64,000 nt of DNA from Mycobacterium vicinigordonae (GTDB taxonomy: Bacteria; Actinomycetota; Actinomycetes; Mycobacteriales; Mycobacteriaceae): NCBI RefSeq assembly GCF_013466425.1, contig NZ_CP059165.1:868001-932000 (forward strand). Reading direction: 5' to 3'. The notes beneath the pieces are model-generated. The model searched no databases. It was not told where the DNA came from and was given only the letters and a program-made list of their open reading frames with translations. Positions 35,242 through 44,597 of the stretch are shown in pieces (positions within the stretch are counted from its first letter, which is position 1; each line of letters starts with the position of its first letter). The translations under genes were made by a program, and so were the position numbers.

Positions 35242-35247
35242 TACAGT
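35242..35247 (+). promoter_or_regulatory. -10 box of leaderless virR
   Basis: TACAGT lies 7 bases before ATG 35255, with no Shine-Dalgarno. Confidence 0.5.
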
Positions 35248-35254
35248 GGCTCCG

Positions 35255-35722
35255 ATGAACGAGCGCGTACCCGACTCTTCGGGGCTTCCTCTGCGGGCCA
35301 TGGTGATGGTGCTGCTGTTTCTCGGCGTCATTTTCCTGCTGCTGGGCTGGCAGGCCCTGGGCTCGTCGGGAAAGTCCGACGACGAGTCCTCGCCGGCCAC
35401 TACCGCCTCCAGCACCGCCGCGCCCACTTCGACCAGTTCCAAGGCTCCCGCGGCGGACGCCGAGGTGCGGGTGTACAACATCTCGTCGAAAGAGGGCATC
35501 GCCAAGTCCACCGCCGACGAACTGAAGGCAGCCGGGTTCAAGGTGACGGACGTGACCAACCTCTCGATCTCGGACGTCGCGGCCACCACGGTCTACTACG
35601 GCGAAGAGAGCGAGAAGTCGACGGCGGACGCGGTCGGCAAGAAGCTGGGCGCTCCGGTCGAGAAGCGCATCCCCGCCCTCGCCGACCAGCCGCCGGGCGT
35701 CATCGTGTTGGTAACGGGCTGA
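35255..35722 (+). CDS. virR: LytR C-terminal domain protein VirR
   Basis: 155 residues (Rv0431 164). One membrane helix at about 15-36 ([10 protein letters not shown]) anchors the protein; a Ser/Thr/Ala-rich linker follows and then a LytR_C domain (V-R-V-Y-N-I-S-S ... P-G-V-I-V-L-V-T-G). In M. tuberculosis VirR restrains membrane vesicle release and affects envelope integrity. The N-terminus [10 protein letters not shown] matches that orthologue and fixes the start. The linker is shorter than in H37Rv. Confidence 0.92.
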   Translation: MNERVPDSSGLPLRAMVMVLLFLGVIFLLLGWQALGSSGKSDDESSPATTASSTAAPTSTSSKAPAADAEVRVYNISSKEGIAKSTADELKAAGFKVTDVTNLSISDVAATTVYYGEESEKSTADAVGKKLGAPVEKRIPALADQPPGVIVLVTG

Positions 35723-35753
35723 ATCAGCAACCCCTTCCCGCGCGGCCGCTTGG

Positions 35754-35797
35754 CTGACTCCTCAGCGGGTCGTTTCGACCCGCATCGTCGTCACGCT
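35754..35797 (+). repeat. 44-base direct repeat, copy 1, with hairpin
   Basis: Identical to 35809-35852. Contains the inverted repeat GCGGGTCG-TTT-CGACCCGC (8-base stem) at 35764-35782. In this copy the bases that would form a -10 box read TTGGTC. Confidence 0.85.
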
Positions 35798-35808
35798 TGG
35801 TCGATTGT

Positions 35809-35852
35809 CTGACTCCTCAGCGGGTCGTTTCGACCCGCATCGTCGTCACGCT
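35809..35852 (+). repeat. 44-base direct repeat, copy 2, overlapping the sodC promoter
   Basis: Same 44 bases as copy 1, 55 bases downstream. The hairpin loop region carries TTCGAC (35829-35834), 17 bases before the sodC -10 TAGGCT (35852-35857), so this copy forms the -35 half of the promoter. Confidence 0.85.
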
Positions 35853-35857
35853 AGGCT
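35829..35857 (+). promoter_or_regulatory. sodC promoter, leaderless
   Basis: TTCGAC at 35829, 17-base spacer, TAGGCT at 35852, then 7 bases to ATG 35865. The -35 is buried in the 8-base-stem hairpin. Confidence 0.5.
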
Positions 35858-35864
35858 CTCCGCT

Positions 35865-36581
35865 ATGCCTAAGCTCGCCGGTCCCAAAGTTGCAGCCGTC
35901 ACCGCCGTCCTGTCCGCGGCCGCCAGCGTCGCGCTGGTTAGCGCGTGTTCGTCGCCCCAGCAAGCGGCGACGACGACCGGTACCAACCCGTCGGTCTGGA
36001 CCGGATCCCCAGCCCCGTCCACCTCCGGTCACGCCGAGGCGGCGCCCGGCACTCAGGAGGCACCTCCGGCGGGACAGACGCTGACCACCGTGCTCAAGGG
36101 CCCGGGCGGCAACGAGGTTGCGACGGCGAAGTTCGAATTCGCCAACGGCTACGCCACCGTGACCGTCACGGCCAACAGCGGCAGCGGGCTCGCTCCCGGT
36201 TTCCACGGCATGCACATCCACAAGGTCGGCAAGTGTGAACCGAACTCGGTGGCTCCCACCGGCGGCCCCACTGGTGACTTCCTGTCGGCCGGCGGGCACT
36301 TCCAGGCGCCCGGCTCGGGTGGCCACTCCAGCGGGGACCTGACCTCGCTGCAGGTGCGCAAGAACGGCGCCGCAACGCTGGTCACCACCACGGACAGTTT
36401 CACCATGGACGACCTGATCTCGGGCGCAAAGACCGCGATCATCATCCACGAGGGCCCGGACAACTTCATGAACATCCCGGACCGCTACCAGGTCAACGGC
36501 GTGCCCGGCCCGGACGAGACCACGATGACAACCGGTGACGCCGGCAAGCGGGTGGCCTGCGGTGTCATTGGGTCCGGGTAA
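35865..36581 (+). CDS. sodC: Cu(,Zn) superoxide dismutase lipoprotein
   Basis: 238 residues (H37Rv 240). Lipobox V-S-A-C puts the lipidated Cys at residue 28, so it sits outside the membrane and removes superoxide. Cu-binding G-F-H-G-M-H-I-H and the G-G-H-F, G-G-H-S and I-I-I-H-E motifs are present, with G-K-C and V-A-C-G-V giving the intersubunit/intrachain Cys pair. The M. tuberculosis enzyme is known to work without zinc. The end overlaps the start region of the next gene. Confidence 0.95.
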   Translation: MPKLAGPKVAAVTAVLSAAASVALVSACSSPQQAATTTGTNPSVWTGSPAPSTSGHAEAAPGTQEAPPAGQTLTTVLKGPGGNEVATAKFEFANGYATVTVTANSGSGLAPGFHGMHIHKVGKCEPNSVAPTGGPTGDFLSAGGHFQAPGSGGHSSGDLTSLQVRKNGAATLVTTTDSFTMDDLISGAKTAIIIHEGPDNFMNIPDRYQVNGVPGPDETTMTTGDAGKRVACGVIGSG

Positions 36582-37725
36582 CGGTCCGGCCAGCCTGCCA
36601 GCGAGCCGGGCCGCCAGCCGCATCGACTTCGCCCGCTCGCCGCGCCCCACCGTGGGTGTGGAATGGGAATTTGCACTGGTCGACGGGCAGACCCGCGACC
36701 TCAGCAACGAGGCCACCGCAGTGATCGCCGAAATCGGTGAAAACCCGCGCGTGCATAAGGAATTGCTGCGCAACACCGTCGAGATCGTCAGCGGGATCTG
36801 CGTCAATGCCGCTGAGGCGATGCAGGATCTGCGCGACACCCTGGCCCCGGCCCGGCGGATTGTTCGCGACCGTGGAATGGAACTGTTCTGCGCCGGCACC
36901 CACCCGTTCGCGCAGTGGTCGAGCCAGAAACTCACCGATGCGCCGCGCTACGCCGAGCTGATCAAGCGCACCCAGTGGTGGGGCCGGCAGATGCTGATCT
37001 GGGGTGTGCATGTGCACGTCGGGATCTCCTCACCCAACAAGGTGATGCCGATCGTGACGTCGTTGCTCAACCAATATCCGCACCTGCTGGCGCTGTCGGC
37101 GTCGTCGCCCTGGTGGGCCGGCGTGGACACCGGCTACGCGAGCAACCGGGCCATGATGTTTCAGCAGTTACCCACCGCCGGACTGCCGTTTCACTTCCAA
37201 AAATGGTCGCAATTCGAAGGTTTCGTGTACGACCAGAAGAAGACCGGCATCATCGACCACGTCGACGAAGTCCGTTGGGACATCCGGCCTTCGCCGCATC
37301 TGGGCACCATCGAGGTACGCATCTGCGACGGCGTGTCCAACCTGCGCGAACTGGGCGCCCTGGTCGCGCTGACGCATTGCCTGATCGTCGACCTGGACCG
37401 CCGGCTGGAAGCCGACGAGCCGTTGCCGACCATGCCTCCATGGCACGTCCAGGAGAACAAGTGGCGCGCAGCGCGCTACGGGTTGGACGCGGTGATCATC
37501 CTGGATGCCGACAGCAATGAGCGGTTGGTCACCGAGGATCTCGATGATGTGCTGAACCGGCTCGAACCGGTTGCGCGGTTGTTGGACTGCGCCGACGAGC
37601 TGGCCGCCGTCGCCGACATTCCGCGCCTGGGTGCCTCCTACCAGCGACAGCGCCGGGTGGCCGAAGAGCACGACGGGGATCTGCGCGCGGTAGTCGACGC
37701 GCTGGTCGCCGAACTCGAGGTCTGA
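36562..37725 (+). CDS. GCS2/YbdK-type carboxylate-amine ligase (Rv0433-like)
   Basis: About 387 residues (Rv0433 376). Glutamate-cysteine ligase type 2 fold: V-G-V-E-W-E-F near residue 33, [11 protein letters not shown] near residue 105, H-V-H-V-G near residue 150, and R-A-x-M-x-Q-Q-L-P near 190. YbdK members make gamma-glutamyl amides weakly; the true substrate is unknown. The start is uncertain: GTG 36562 (with GGGTGG upstream), TTG 36568 or ATG 36535; all lie inside the sodC 3' end. Homology begins at A-S-R-I-D-F, so the extra N-terminus may be shorter. Confidence 0.88.
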   Translation: MSLGPGNGPASLPASRAASRIDFARSPRPTVGVEWEFALVDGQTRDLSNEATAVIAEIGENPRVHKELLRNTVEIVSGICVNAAEAMQDLRDTLAPARRIVRDRGMELFCAGTHPFAQWSSQKLTDAPRYAELIKRTQWWGRQMLIWGVHVHVGISSPNKVMPIVTSLLNQYPHLLALSASSPWWAGVDTGYASNRAMMFQQLPTAGLPFHFQKWSQFEGFVYDQKKTGIIDHVDEVRWDIRPSPHLGTIEVRICDGVSNLRELGALVALTHCLIVDLDRRLEADEPLPTMPPWHVQENKWRAARYGLDAVIILDADSNERLVTEDLDDVLNRLEPVARLLDCADELAAVADIPRLGASYQRQRRVAEEHDGDLRAVVDALVAELEV

Positions 37726-37799
37726 GGGCACCCGGCCCTGACCAGCCGCCGGATTCAGCAGTCCTGCGCGGCTATGCTGGCACAGGGGTGAGATGGCCA

Positions 37800-38447
37800 A
37801 TGGATCGCGAACCGGTTGAAATGCCGATGTTTCCGCTCGAGTCGGTGTTACTCCCGAACGAGACGCTGCCGCTGCGCATCTTCGAGCCCCGGTATACCGC
37901 GCTGGTGCGCCACTGCATGGAATGCGAGCGGCCCCGTTTCGGTGTGGTGCTGATCTCGCGCGGCCGCGAAGTCGGCGGCGGCGACGAGCGCAGCGACGTC
38001 GGAACGCTAGCCACCATCACCGAATACGTGGACGGCGGTTCAGGCAGGTACGCGCTGCGCTGCCGGATAGGCGAGCGGATCCGGGTGCGCCAGTGGCTGC
38101 CCGACGACCCGTTTCCGCGGGCCCGCATACAGTCCTGGCCCGACGAGCCGGGGCTGCCCGTGACCGCCGCGCAACTCCACGACGTCGAGGACCGTGTGCT
38201 GGCGCTGTTCGAGCGGATCGCCGCGGTGCGTGGGGTCGAGCTACCGGACCGCGACGTGCTGTTCGACTACCCACGCGATTCCGGCGATAGGTCAAATACG
38301 TTGTACGCGTTGGCTGCTCGTGTTCCGATGGGTCCTGCGGACCGCTATGCTGTGCTGGCAGCGCCGTCGGCCGCGGACCGGTTGGCCGCGCTGCTGGAAG
38401 CCGTGGACTCGGTGACCGCGATGGTCGAGTTCCAGCTGTCTGATTAG
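37800..38447 (+). CDS. LON substrate-binding domain protein (Rv0434-like)
   Basis: About 215 residues (Rv0434 217). The LON N-terminal (PUA-like) domain is seen in M-F-P-L-E-S-V-L-L-P-N-E, P-L-R-I-F-E-P-R-Y, and F-G-V-V-L-I; no ATPase or protease domain follows. It may bind unfolded or marked proteins. ATG 37800 has an AGGGGTGA site 10 bases upstream; GTG 37788 is the alternative, with TATGCT 9 bases before it. Convergent with the AAA ATPase gene, stops overlapping by 4 bases. Confidence 0.88.
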   Translation: MDREPVEMPMFPLESVLLPNETLPLRIFEPRYTALVRHCMECERPRFGVVLISRGREVGGGDERSDVGTLATITEYVDGGSGRYALRCRIGERIRVRQWLPDDPFPRARIQSWPDEPGLPVTAAQLHDVEDRVLALFERIAAVRGVELPDRDVLFDYPRDSGDRSNTLYALAARVPMGPADRYAVLAAPSAADRLAALLEAVDSVTAMVEFQLSD

Positions 38448-40615
38448 CCGCGCGAGTCTTTGGCGAAGGCGCGCAACGATTCTAGCTGCATCGGATCCAG
38501 CGAGGGACGTACTTTTTCGCGGGCCGCGGCCAAGTCGGCCGCGGTGACGTCGGAGGCATCGATGGAGCGGCGCATCGCGCTCAGCGCCGCTTCGCGCAGC
38601 AGGGCCACACAATCTGCGGCGCTGTATCCGTCCAGTCCGGCGGCCACCTGCTCCAGATTCACGTCAGCGCTTAGCGGAATGGATTTACCTGCGGTGCGCA
38701 GGATTTCGCGACGTGCGTCAGTATCGGGCGGTTCGACGAACACCAGTCGCTCCAGCCGGCCCGGACGCAGCAGAGCCGGATCGATCAGGTCGGGACGGTT
38801 GGTCGCGCCTAGCACGACGACATCGCGCAACGGGTCGATGCCGTCCAACTCGGTCAGCAGTGCGGCCACCACCCGGTCGGTCACACCCGAGTCGAAGCTC
38901 TGGCCGCGCCGCGGCGCCAGCGCGTCCACCTCGTCGAGAAACACCAGCGACGGTGCCGAATCGCGTGCGCGCCGGAACAATTCGCGGACGGCCTTCTCCG
39001 AGGAACCCACCCACTTGTCCATCAGCTCGGAGCCCTTGACGGCATGCACACTCAACTGCCCGGTGCTGGCCAAGGCCCGGACCACGAACGTCTTGCCGCA
39101 GCCGGGCGGGCCGTAGAGCAACACCCCGCGCGGCGGGTCTACACCCAACCGGGCGAAGGTGTCGGGGTGCTGCAGCGGCCACAGCACCGACTCGGTGAGG
39201 GCCTGCTTGGCCTCGGCCATGTCACCGACGTCGGCGAGGGTGACACTGCCCACGCTGATCTCTTCGCTGCCCGAGCGCGACAGCGGCCGGATCACCGAGA
39301 GCGCACCGACCAGGTCTTCCTGGTTCAGCGTGGGGGGCTGGCCGTCGGTGCTGGCCCGCGACGCGGCCCGCAGCGCCGCCTCGCGCATCAGCGCGGCCAG
39401 ATCGGCGACCACGAAACCCGGTGTTCGGGAAGCGATCTCGTCGAGGTCGAGGTCGCCGGTGGGCACGTTCTTCAGCAGCGCCTCCAGCAGCGACTTGCGG
39501 GTCGCCGCGTCGGGCAACGGCAGGCCCAGCTCGCGATCGCACAATTCCGGCGAGCGCAGCCGGGTATCGATCTGGTCGGGGCGGGCCGTGGTGGCGATCA
39601 GTGCCACGCCGGCACTGGCTACCGCGGCGCGCAGTTCGGCGAGAATCAGCGCGGCCACCGGCTCGGCGGTCTCGGGTAACAGCGCGTCGACATCGGTGAT
39701 CAGCAGCACGCCACCGCCCTGCGCGCCGGCGCCACGTACCTTAGCCACGGCTGCGGTCACCGCCTTGAGGCGGTCCTCGGCGGCCAGCGCACCGATTGCC
39801 GGGCCGTCCAGTTCCACCAACCTGCGCCCGGCGCACACCGCTCGCACCAGGGTCACCTTGCCGACACCGGCCGGTCCCGACACCAGCACACCGAGGTTGG
39901 TGCCGGCACCCAGGCGCGTGAGCAGATGCGGCTCGTCGAGGGCGAGCTTGAGCCATTCGGTGAGTTTGCCGGCCTGCGGCTGAGCGCCTTTGAGCTCCTC
40001 GACCTGCATCTCCGGGGTGGCGACGTCGACGGGCGGGATGACGCGCACCGCGTCCGGAAGACCCTGGCCCCAGCTGACCAGAGTGTTGGGCTGCACACTG
40101 ACCGGCCCGTCCGGGTCTACGCCGGTCACGGTCAGCAGCTCGGAGGTCCAGCTGATTCCGACCGAGGAGGCCAGCGCGCGGGTGGCGTCCGACGTCGAGG
40201 TGCCCGGCCCCAGGTCACGCGGCAGCAGGGACACCGCGTCGCCGACCGTCATCACCTTGCCCAGCAGCGCCTGGCGCAGTGTGGCGGGCGACAGCGACCG
40301 GGTGGCCAGCGTCGAGCCGCTCAACAACACCGTCCGGGCGCCATACACGGTGACCGCACTGACAATCACCTCGGTGCCTTCCCGTAGGCCGGCGTTGGAC
40401 AGCGTGACGTCGTCGAGTAACACCGTCAGCACCGGGATGTCCCCGGCGGCCATCCCGGCCACCGCCGCAGTGGTCCGGGACCCGATGAGCGACACCGCAT
40501 CCCATTCCCGAATGCCCAACGCGGCGATAACGCTGGGATGCAGGCGCACCACGCCGCGGCGCGAGTCGACCGCCGAGGTATTCAGTCGCGCGGTGAGGGT
40601 GAGGTGCTGAGCCAA
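38444..40615 (-). CDS. CDC48-like double AAA ATPase (Rv0435c-like)
   Basis: About 723 residues (Rv0435c 728). An N-terminal CDC48-type double-psi beta-barrel precedes two AAA modules. The first P-loop is G-P-A-G-V-G-K near residue 252. The second, G-P-P-G-C-G-K near residue 500, is followed by Walker B V-F-L-D-E-V-D-A and the R-P-D-L-I-D-P-A-L-L-R-P-G-R-L-E sensor segment. The first module looks degenerate at Walker B (L-L-I-T-D-V-D). It is probably an unfoldase. TTG 40615, one base after the pssA stop, matches where homology begins; upstream frame would overlap pssA. Confidence 0.9.
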   Translation of the reverse strand: MAQHLTLTARLNTSAVDSRRGVVRLHPSVIAALGIREWDAVSLIGSRTTAAVAGMAAGDIPVLTVLLDDVTLSNAGLREGTEVIVSAVTVYGARTVLLSGSTLATRSLSPATLRQALLGKVMTVGDAVSLLPRDLGPGTSTSDATRALASSVGISWTSELLTVTGVDPDGPVSVQPNTLVSWGQGLPDAVRVIPPVDVATPEMQVEELKGAQPQAGKLTEWLKLALDEPHLLTRLGAGTNLGVLVSGPAGVGKVTLVRAVCAGRRLVELDGPAIGALAAEDRLKAVTAAVAKVRGAGAQGGGVLLITDVDALLPETAEPVAALILAELRAAVASAGVALIATTARPDQIDTRLRSPELCDRELGLPLPDAATRKSLLEALLKNVPTGDLDLDEIASRTPGFVVADLAALMREAALRAASRASTDGQPPTLNQEDLVGALSVIRPLSRSGSEEISVGSVTLADVGDMAEAKQALTESVLWPLQHPDTFARLGVDPPRGVLLYGPPGCGKTFVVRALASTGQLSVHAVKGSELMDKWVGSSEKAVRELFRRARDSAPSLVFLDEVDALAPRRGQSFDSGVTDRVVAALLTELDGIDPLRDVVVLGATNRPDLIDPALLRPGRLERLVFVEPPDTDARREILRTAGKSIPLSADVNLEQVAAGLDGYSAADCVALLREAALSAMRRSIDASDVTAADLAAAREKVRPSLDPMQLESLRAFAKDSRG

Positions 40616-40616
40616 C

Positions 40617-41477
40617 TCACGGCCGCCCGCCAGGCTTGCGCAGGCCGAGCCGTGCCACCGATCGTCGGTTCGGCTGTGCCCGCCGGGTCGCGCGCCGGGC
40701 GGCACGTCGTTGTTTGTTGTTGTCGTCCCACGCTTCGGGATGCTTGGCCAGCCAGCGTTTGCTGCGCATCGCAAACGGGATGTGGCAGACGTAGGAGATG
40801 ATGATCACCCAGATCAGGATGTAGGGGTAGACGACCGCGGCCGCCGCGGCGAGCGCGAGGACAGCCAGTAGCGGCGCGGCCCAGTTCGGCGGCACCGCCA
40901 AGGTATGGAATTTCTTCATCGGCAGCGCGCTGACCATCAGCAGCGAGGTCCCGGCGATCCACAGCGACAGCGCCCAGACCGACGTCCACCAGCCCTCGCC
41001 GAACTGCAATTTGAGGCCGATGGTGCCGATCATGGATACCGCTCCGGCTGGCGCCGGCATGCCGACGAAGTATTCCTTGGCGTACGGCGGCATGGTTCCG
41101 TCGTCCAACTGCGCGTTGTAGCGCGCCAGTCGCAGGACTACGCAGACCGCGTAGAGCAGCACCACCGGCCAGCCGACAGGAAACTTCGACAACAGCGTCA
41201 CGTAGACCACCAGCGCCGGTGCGACGCCGAAGTTCACCGCGTCGGCCAGCGAATCGATCTCAGCACCCATGCGCGACTGGGCGTCCAGGATGCGGGCCAC
41301 CCGCCCGTCCAGGGCGTCGAGGATCGCGGCGACCGCGATCAGCGCCATCGCGGGTATCGGCTTGTGGTCGAGGGCGAGCTTGATCGAGGTCAGGCCCGCG
41401 CAGATGGACAGCACGGTCATGGCGCTGGGCAGCAGATGCAGATCGACGGTGCGCCGGCGCGGCGGCTTGTTGATCAT
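40617..41477 (-). CDS. pssA: CDP-diacylglycerol-serine O-phosphatidyltransferase
   Basis: 286 residues, same as H37Rv PssA. Makes phosphatidylserine in the membrane. The CDP-alcohol phosphotransferase motif D-G-R-V-A-R, then G-A-E-I-D-S-L-A-D, near residues 56-78 is intact. About seven membrane helices. The C-terminus is strongly basic. The ATG overlaps the psd stop as ATGA, so the enzyme is coupled to the decarboxylase that uses its product. Confidence 0.96.
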   Translation of the reverse strand: MINKPPRRRTVDLHLLPSAMTVLSICAGLTSIKLALDHKPIPAMALIAVAAILDALDGRVARILDAQSRMGAEIDSLADAVNFGVAPALVVYVTLLSKFPVGWPVVLLYAVCVVLRLARYNAQLDDGTMPPYAKEYFVGMPAPAGAVSMIGTIGLKLQFGEGWWTSVWALSLWIAGTSLLMVSALPMKKFHTLAVPPNWAAPLLAVLALAAAAAVVYPYILIWVIIISYVCHIPFAMRSKRWLAKHPEAWDDNNKQRRAARRATRRAQPNRRSVARLGLRKPGGRP

Positions 41478-42181
41478 GGCAGCTGGGCCAGTACGGTCTC
41501 GCCGCCAACCGCGCGCTGACCCATTTCGACCAGCGGTTGCGTGCCCGGCGGTAAGTAGGTGTCCAGCCGGGAGCCGAACCGGATCAGGCCGTAGGTGTCG
41601 CCGAGGGCAAGTTTGTCGCCGACGTGCGCGTTGCACACGATCCGGCGTGCCACCAGCCCGGCGATCTGGACGGCGACGACGTCGGATCCGGTGGCGGTGC
41701 GGATTCGTACGCTGGTGCGCTCGTTGGCCTCGCTGGCCTCGGGCAGGTCGGCGGACAGGAAGGCGCCGGGGCGGTGCTGGACGGCGATCACCTCACCGGC
41801 GACCGGTGCGCGTTGTACGTGGACGTCGAAGATCGACAAGAAGATGCTGATCCGGGGTAGTGGGGTCGTGCCCATGCTCAGCTCGGCCGGCGGGACCGCG
41901 GTGTCGATCACGCAGATCGTGCCGTCTGCGGGTGCGACGACCGCCCCCTCCGTGCAGGGTGGCACTCGCGACGGGTGGCGGAAGAATCCCGCGCAGGCAC
42001 CCGCCGCCAGCAGCCCCGTCCGGCGCACCCAGCGGCGCCGGTATCCGGCCGCCGCCACCGCCAGGCCAGCCGCGACGAACGGCAACCCGGCCGGGTGCAG
42101 CGGGGGCACAGTGGAGCGCACCAATTCGAACAGGTGCGCTGGGCCTTCGGAGGAGCCAGGGCGTTTTGCCACGCGGGTCAT
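41474..42181 (-). CDS. psd: phosphatidylserine decarboxylase proenzyme
   Basis: 235 residues (H37Rv 231). Converts phosphatidylserine to phosphatidylethanolamine. The self-cleavage site G-S in I-R-F-G-S-R-L-D is near residue 203, where Ser becomes the pyruvoyl group. The N-terminal part has a hydrophobic segment (A-G-L-A-V-A-A-A-G) for membrane association. ATG 42181 is the best start; a GTG three codons later is possible. It is divergent from an MFS gene, with 85 bases between starts. Confidence 0.95.
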   Translation of the reverse strand: MTRVAKRPGSSEGPAHLFELVRSTVPPLHPAGLPFVAAGLAVAAAGYRRRWVRRTGLLAAGACAGFFRHPSRVPPCTEGAVVAPADGTICVIDTAVPPAELSMGTTPLPRISIFLSIFDVHVQRAPVAGEVIAVQHRPGAFLSADLPEASEANERTSVRIRTATGSDVVAVQIAGLVARRIVCNAHVGDKLALGDTYGLIRFGSRLDTYLPPGTQPLVEMGQRAVGGETVLAQLP

Positions 42182-42266
42182 CTTACGGAAGGCGATAGGC
42201 TCCCCGGAGGGGTCCGATCTGAAATCCACACCACATTCACGCTCGCCGGAGCTTCGCCGCGCCAAG

Positions 42267-43400
42267 ATGGCCGTCACCGCAGTGTTCGTCGCCCACGCTG
42301 TGGTGTTTTCGTCGTGGGCCGCGCACATTCCGCAGGTGAAGGGCAACCTGGGGTTGGACGACGGAGAGCTGGGGACCGCACTGTTCGGTGCGCCGCTGGG
42401 TTCGGTCGTGGCCACGATGTGCTGCCACTGGGCGTTGCCGCGCTGGGGCAGCCGCAGACTGGTGCCGGTGCTGGTCGCCGGGTATGCGCTGGCGGGTATG
42501 ACGGTCGGCTTGGCCACCTCGGGACTGTGGTTGTTCGCGACGCTGGCGCTGTGGGGCGCGTTCCAGGGTGGTCTTGATGTCGCGATGAACACCGCGGCCG
42601 GCACGGTCGAGCGCCTAACCGGTGCCCCGATCATGGCTCGCTTCCACGGTATGTGGAGTGTGGGCGCGTTGCTTGGTGCACTGATCGGCGCCGCATCCGT
42701 AACGGCGCGCATCCACCTCGAACCGCAGTTGGTGGTGCTGGGGATGGTGGTCCTGATCGTCGTGGAACCACTCACCGGGCACCTGGTCGCGGAGGAGGCC
42801 GTCGGCGCGTCGGCCCAGTCGCATGGACGCGCCCGGATCACCCCGACCGTCGCGATCCTGGCCGCGGTAGCCTTCGCGTCCTTCCTATGTGAGGGCGCGG
42901 CCACCGACTGGTCGGCTAACTACGTGCATGACGTCATCGGCGCCGGGGCGGGTGTGTCGGCGCTGAGCTATGCGGCCTACACCCTGGCCATGGTCGCGGT
43001 CCGATTCGGCGCGCTGCGGCTGCACGCGCGGGTGTCGGCCCGCCGGCTACTGCCCGCTCTGGCGTTCATCGCCATCATCGGCATGGGCGTGACGCTCGCT
43101 ACGGCCGACCCGGTGATCGGCGTGGTCGGCTTCGCAGGGTTGGGCGTGGGCGTGGCGCTGTTGGTGCCGACAGCGTTCAGCGCCGCCTACGCGGCCGGCG
43201 GCGGGGGATCGGCGATCGCGATAGTCGCCGCGACCGGATGGATCGGCTATCTGCTAGGCCCGCCTCTAATCGGACACCTTGCCCAGCGGGTTGGACTAGC
43301 GGCGGCGCTGGTTGTCATCCCGGTGGTCCTCGCCGTCACCGCAGTCGCGATCCGCGCCAGCAGGGCGTTCGACGCTGCCGACGAATTCCACCGGCCTTAG
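42267..43400 (+). CDS. MFS transporter, YbjJ-like
   Basis: 377 residues and about 12 membrane helices. The first helix begins right at A-V-T-A-V-F-V-A-H and leads into W-A-A-H-I-P-Q-V-K, a pattern of the YbjJ/inner membrane MFS group. The conserved G-x-x-x-G-x-x-D-V-A-M-N motif lies near residue 105. The ATG at 42267 leaves almost no cytoplasmic N-terminus; no other usual start codon is close. It is inserted between psd and moeA2 relative to H37Rv, and overlaps the moeA2 stop by 4 bases. Substrate unknown. Confidence 0.85.
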   Translation: MAVTAVFVAHAVVFSSWAAHIPQVKGNLGLDDGELGTALFGAPLGSVVATMCCHWALPRWGSRRLVPVLVAGYALAGMTVGLATSGLWLFATLALWGAFQGGLDVAMNTAAGTVERLTGAPIMARFHGMWSVGALLGALIGAASVTARIHLEPQLVVLGMVVLIVVEPLTGHLVAEEAVGASAQSHGRARITPTVAILAAVAFASFLCEGAATDWSANYVHDVIGAGAGVSALSYAAYTLAMVAVRFGALRLHARVSARRLLPALAFIAIIGMGVTLATADPVIGVVGFAGLGVGVALLVPTAFSAAYAAGGGGSAIAIVAATGWIGYLLGPPLIGHLAQRVGLAAALVVIPVVLAVTAVAIRASRAFDAADEFHRP

Positions 43401-44596
43401 CTCAGATCCCACACCTGCAGCTCGGTGCCGGCCGGTACTTCCACAACGTCCTCGGGGATGTCGAGCAGCGCGTTGGCTGACGCCAGCCAGCGCAGATGGT
43501 GCGAGGCCGGGGGGCCGTAGCTGGTGACTCGCCCGCCGTCCAGAACCGCGCGCCGGAATTGCCGCTTGCCACGCGGAGAGGTGACCGCCTCGGTGAGCAC
43601 CGCTGTGCGGTGTGGTCGGTGCGGGTGCGGCAGCCCCATCCCCGCGCGCAGCGCCGGGCGGATGAACACCTCGAAGGACACCAGCGCGCTCACCGGATTG
43701 CCGGGCAGCGTGATGATCGTGGTGCCGGCCACCCGGCCGACCCCCTGCGGCATGCCCGGCTGCATCGCCACCTTGACGAAGTGGACACCCTGGTCACCGT
43801 CTCGCCCGAAGGCGTCCTTCACCACCTCGTAGGCGCCGGCGCTGACACCCCCGCTGGTGATGATCAAGTCGGCGTCGGCGGCATATCGGTCCAGTACCGC
43901 GCTGAACTGGGCGATGTCGTCGCCGGCGGTCTGGGTTGAGAGCACGTCGGCGCCGGCCTCGCGCAGCGCGGCCGCGAGCATGACGGCGTTGGACTCATAG
44001 ATCTGCCCGGGTTGCAGTTGGGTGCCCGGCGCCACCAGCTCCGACCCGGTCGAGATCACCAGCACCCGCTGCCGCGGAATCACCGTCAGCTGCGTCAGGC
44101 CCAGCGCCGCCACCAATCCGAGCGCGGCCGGCGTCACCACGGTGCCCGCCTTGAGCACGGTGGTGCCGGCCGCGACGTCCTCCCCGGCGCGCCGGATATG
44201 CCGGCCGGCGGTGGCGGGCTCGCGGATCGCCACCGAGTCGACACCGCCGTCGGTGGCCTCAACCGGGACGATTCCCGTCGCGTCGGTCGGCAAGGGTGCC
44301 CCGGTCATGATGCGGTGCGCGGTGCCAGGTCGCAGTGTCAACGAATCGGTGCGTCCCGCCGGGATGTCTTCGGTTACCGGCAGGACCACCGGCTGCTCGG
44401 GGGTGGCGCCGCTGGTGTCCTCGGCGTGCACTGCGTAGCCGTCCATCGCGGAGTTGTCGAAGACCGGTAGCGACAGGGGAGCAACGACGTCGGCGGCCAG
44501 GACCAGGCCCAGCGTTTCGGCGAGCTGGACGGCGGTGCCGGGTCGCGGCCGGATCAGGTCGGCGACGATGCGCTGATGTTCGGCGACAGAGCGCAT
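43397..44596 (-). CDS. moeA2: molybdopterin molybdenumtransferase
   Basis: 399 residues (H37Rv MoeA2 405). Inserts molybdenum into molybdopterin. N-terminal MoeA domain with D-N-S-A-M-D-G-Y-A, then the MoCF domain with T-G-S-E-L, Y-E-S-N and T-S-G-G-V-S-A-G-A-Y near residue 235, then P-G-N-P-V-S-A and a small C-terminal barrel. The ATG comes one base after the stop of the SDR gene, so they are co-translated. The rest of the Mo-cofactor pathway is not here. Confidence 0.95.
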   Translation of the reverse strand: MRSVAEHQRIVADLIRPRPGTAVQLAETLGLVLAADVVAPLSLPVFDNSAMDGYAVHAEDTSGATPEQPVVLPVTEDIPAGRTDSLTLRPGTAHRIMTGAPLPTDATGIVPVEATDGGVDSVAIREPATAGRHIRRAGEDVAAGTTVLKAGTVVTPAALGLVAALGLTQLTVIPRQRVLVISTGSELVAPGTQLQPGQIYESNAVMLAAALREAGADVLSTQTAGDDIAQFSAVLDRYAADADLIITSGGVSAGAYEVVKDAFGRDGDQGVHFVKVAMQPGMPQGVGRVAGTTIITLPGNPVSALVSFEVFIRPALRAGMGLPHPHRPHRTAVLTEAVTSPRGKRQFRRAVLDGGRVTSYGPPASHHLRWLASANALLDIPEDVVEVPAGTELQVWDLS

Positions 44597-44597
44597 C

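Noticed and set aside
40616..40774. 53-codon N-terminal extension of the AAA ATPase into pssA
   Set aside because: The extension is antiparallel in meaning only to pssA codons in another frame; homology with Rv0435c begins at the TTG at 40615.
41595..42266. Upstream extension of the MFS gene over psd
   Set aside because: The extra 224 residues are antisense to psd, not hydrophobic in the MFS pattern, and the first membrane helix begins at 42267.
42182..42904. N-terminal extension of psd
   Set aside because: It lies opposite the MFS gene and has no decarboxylase features; the known protein starts at about 42181.
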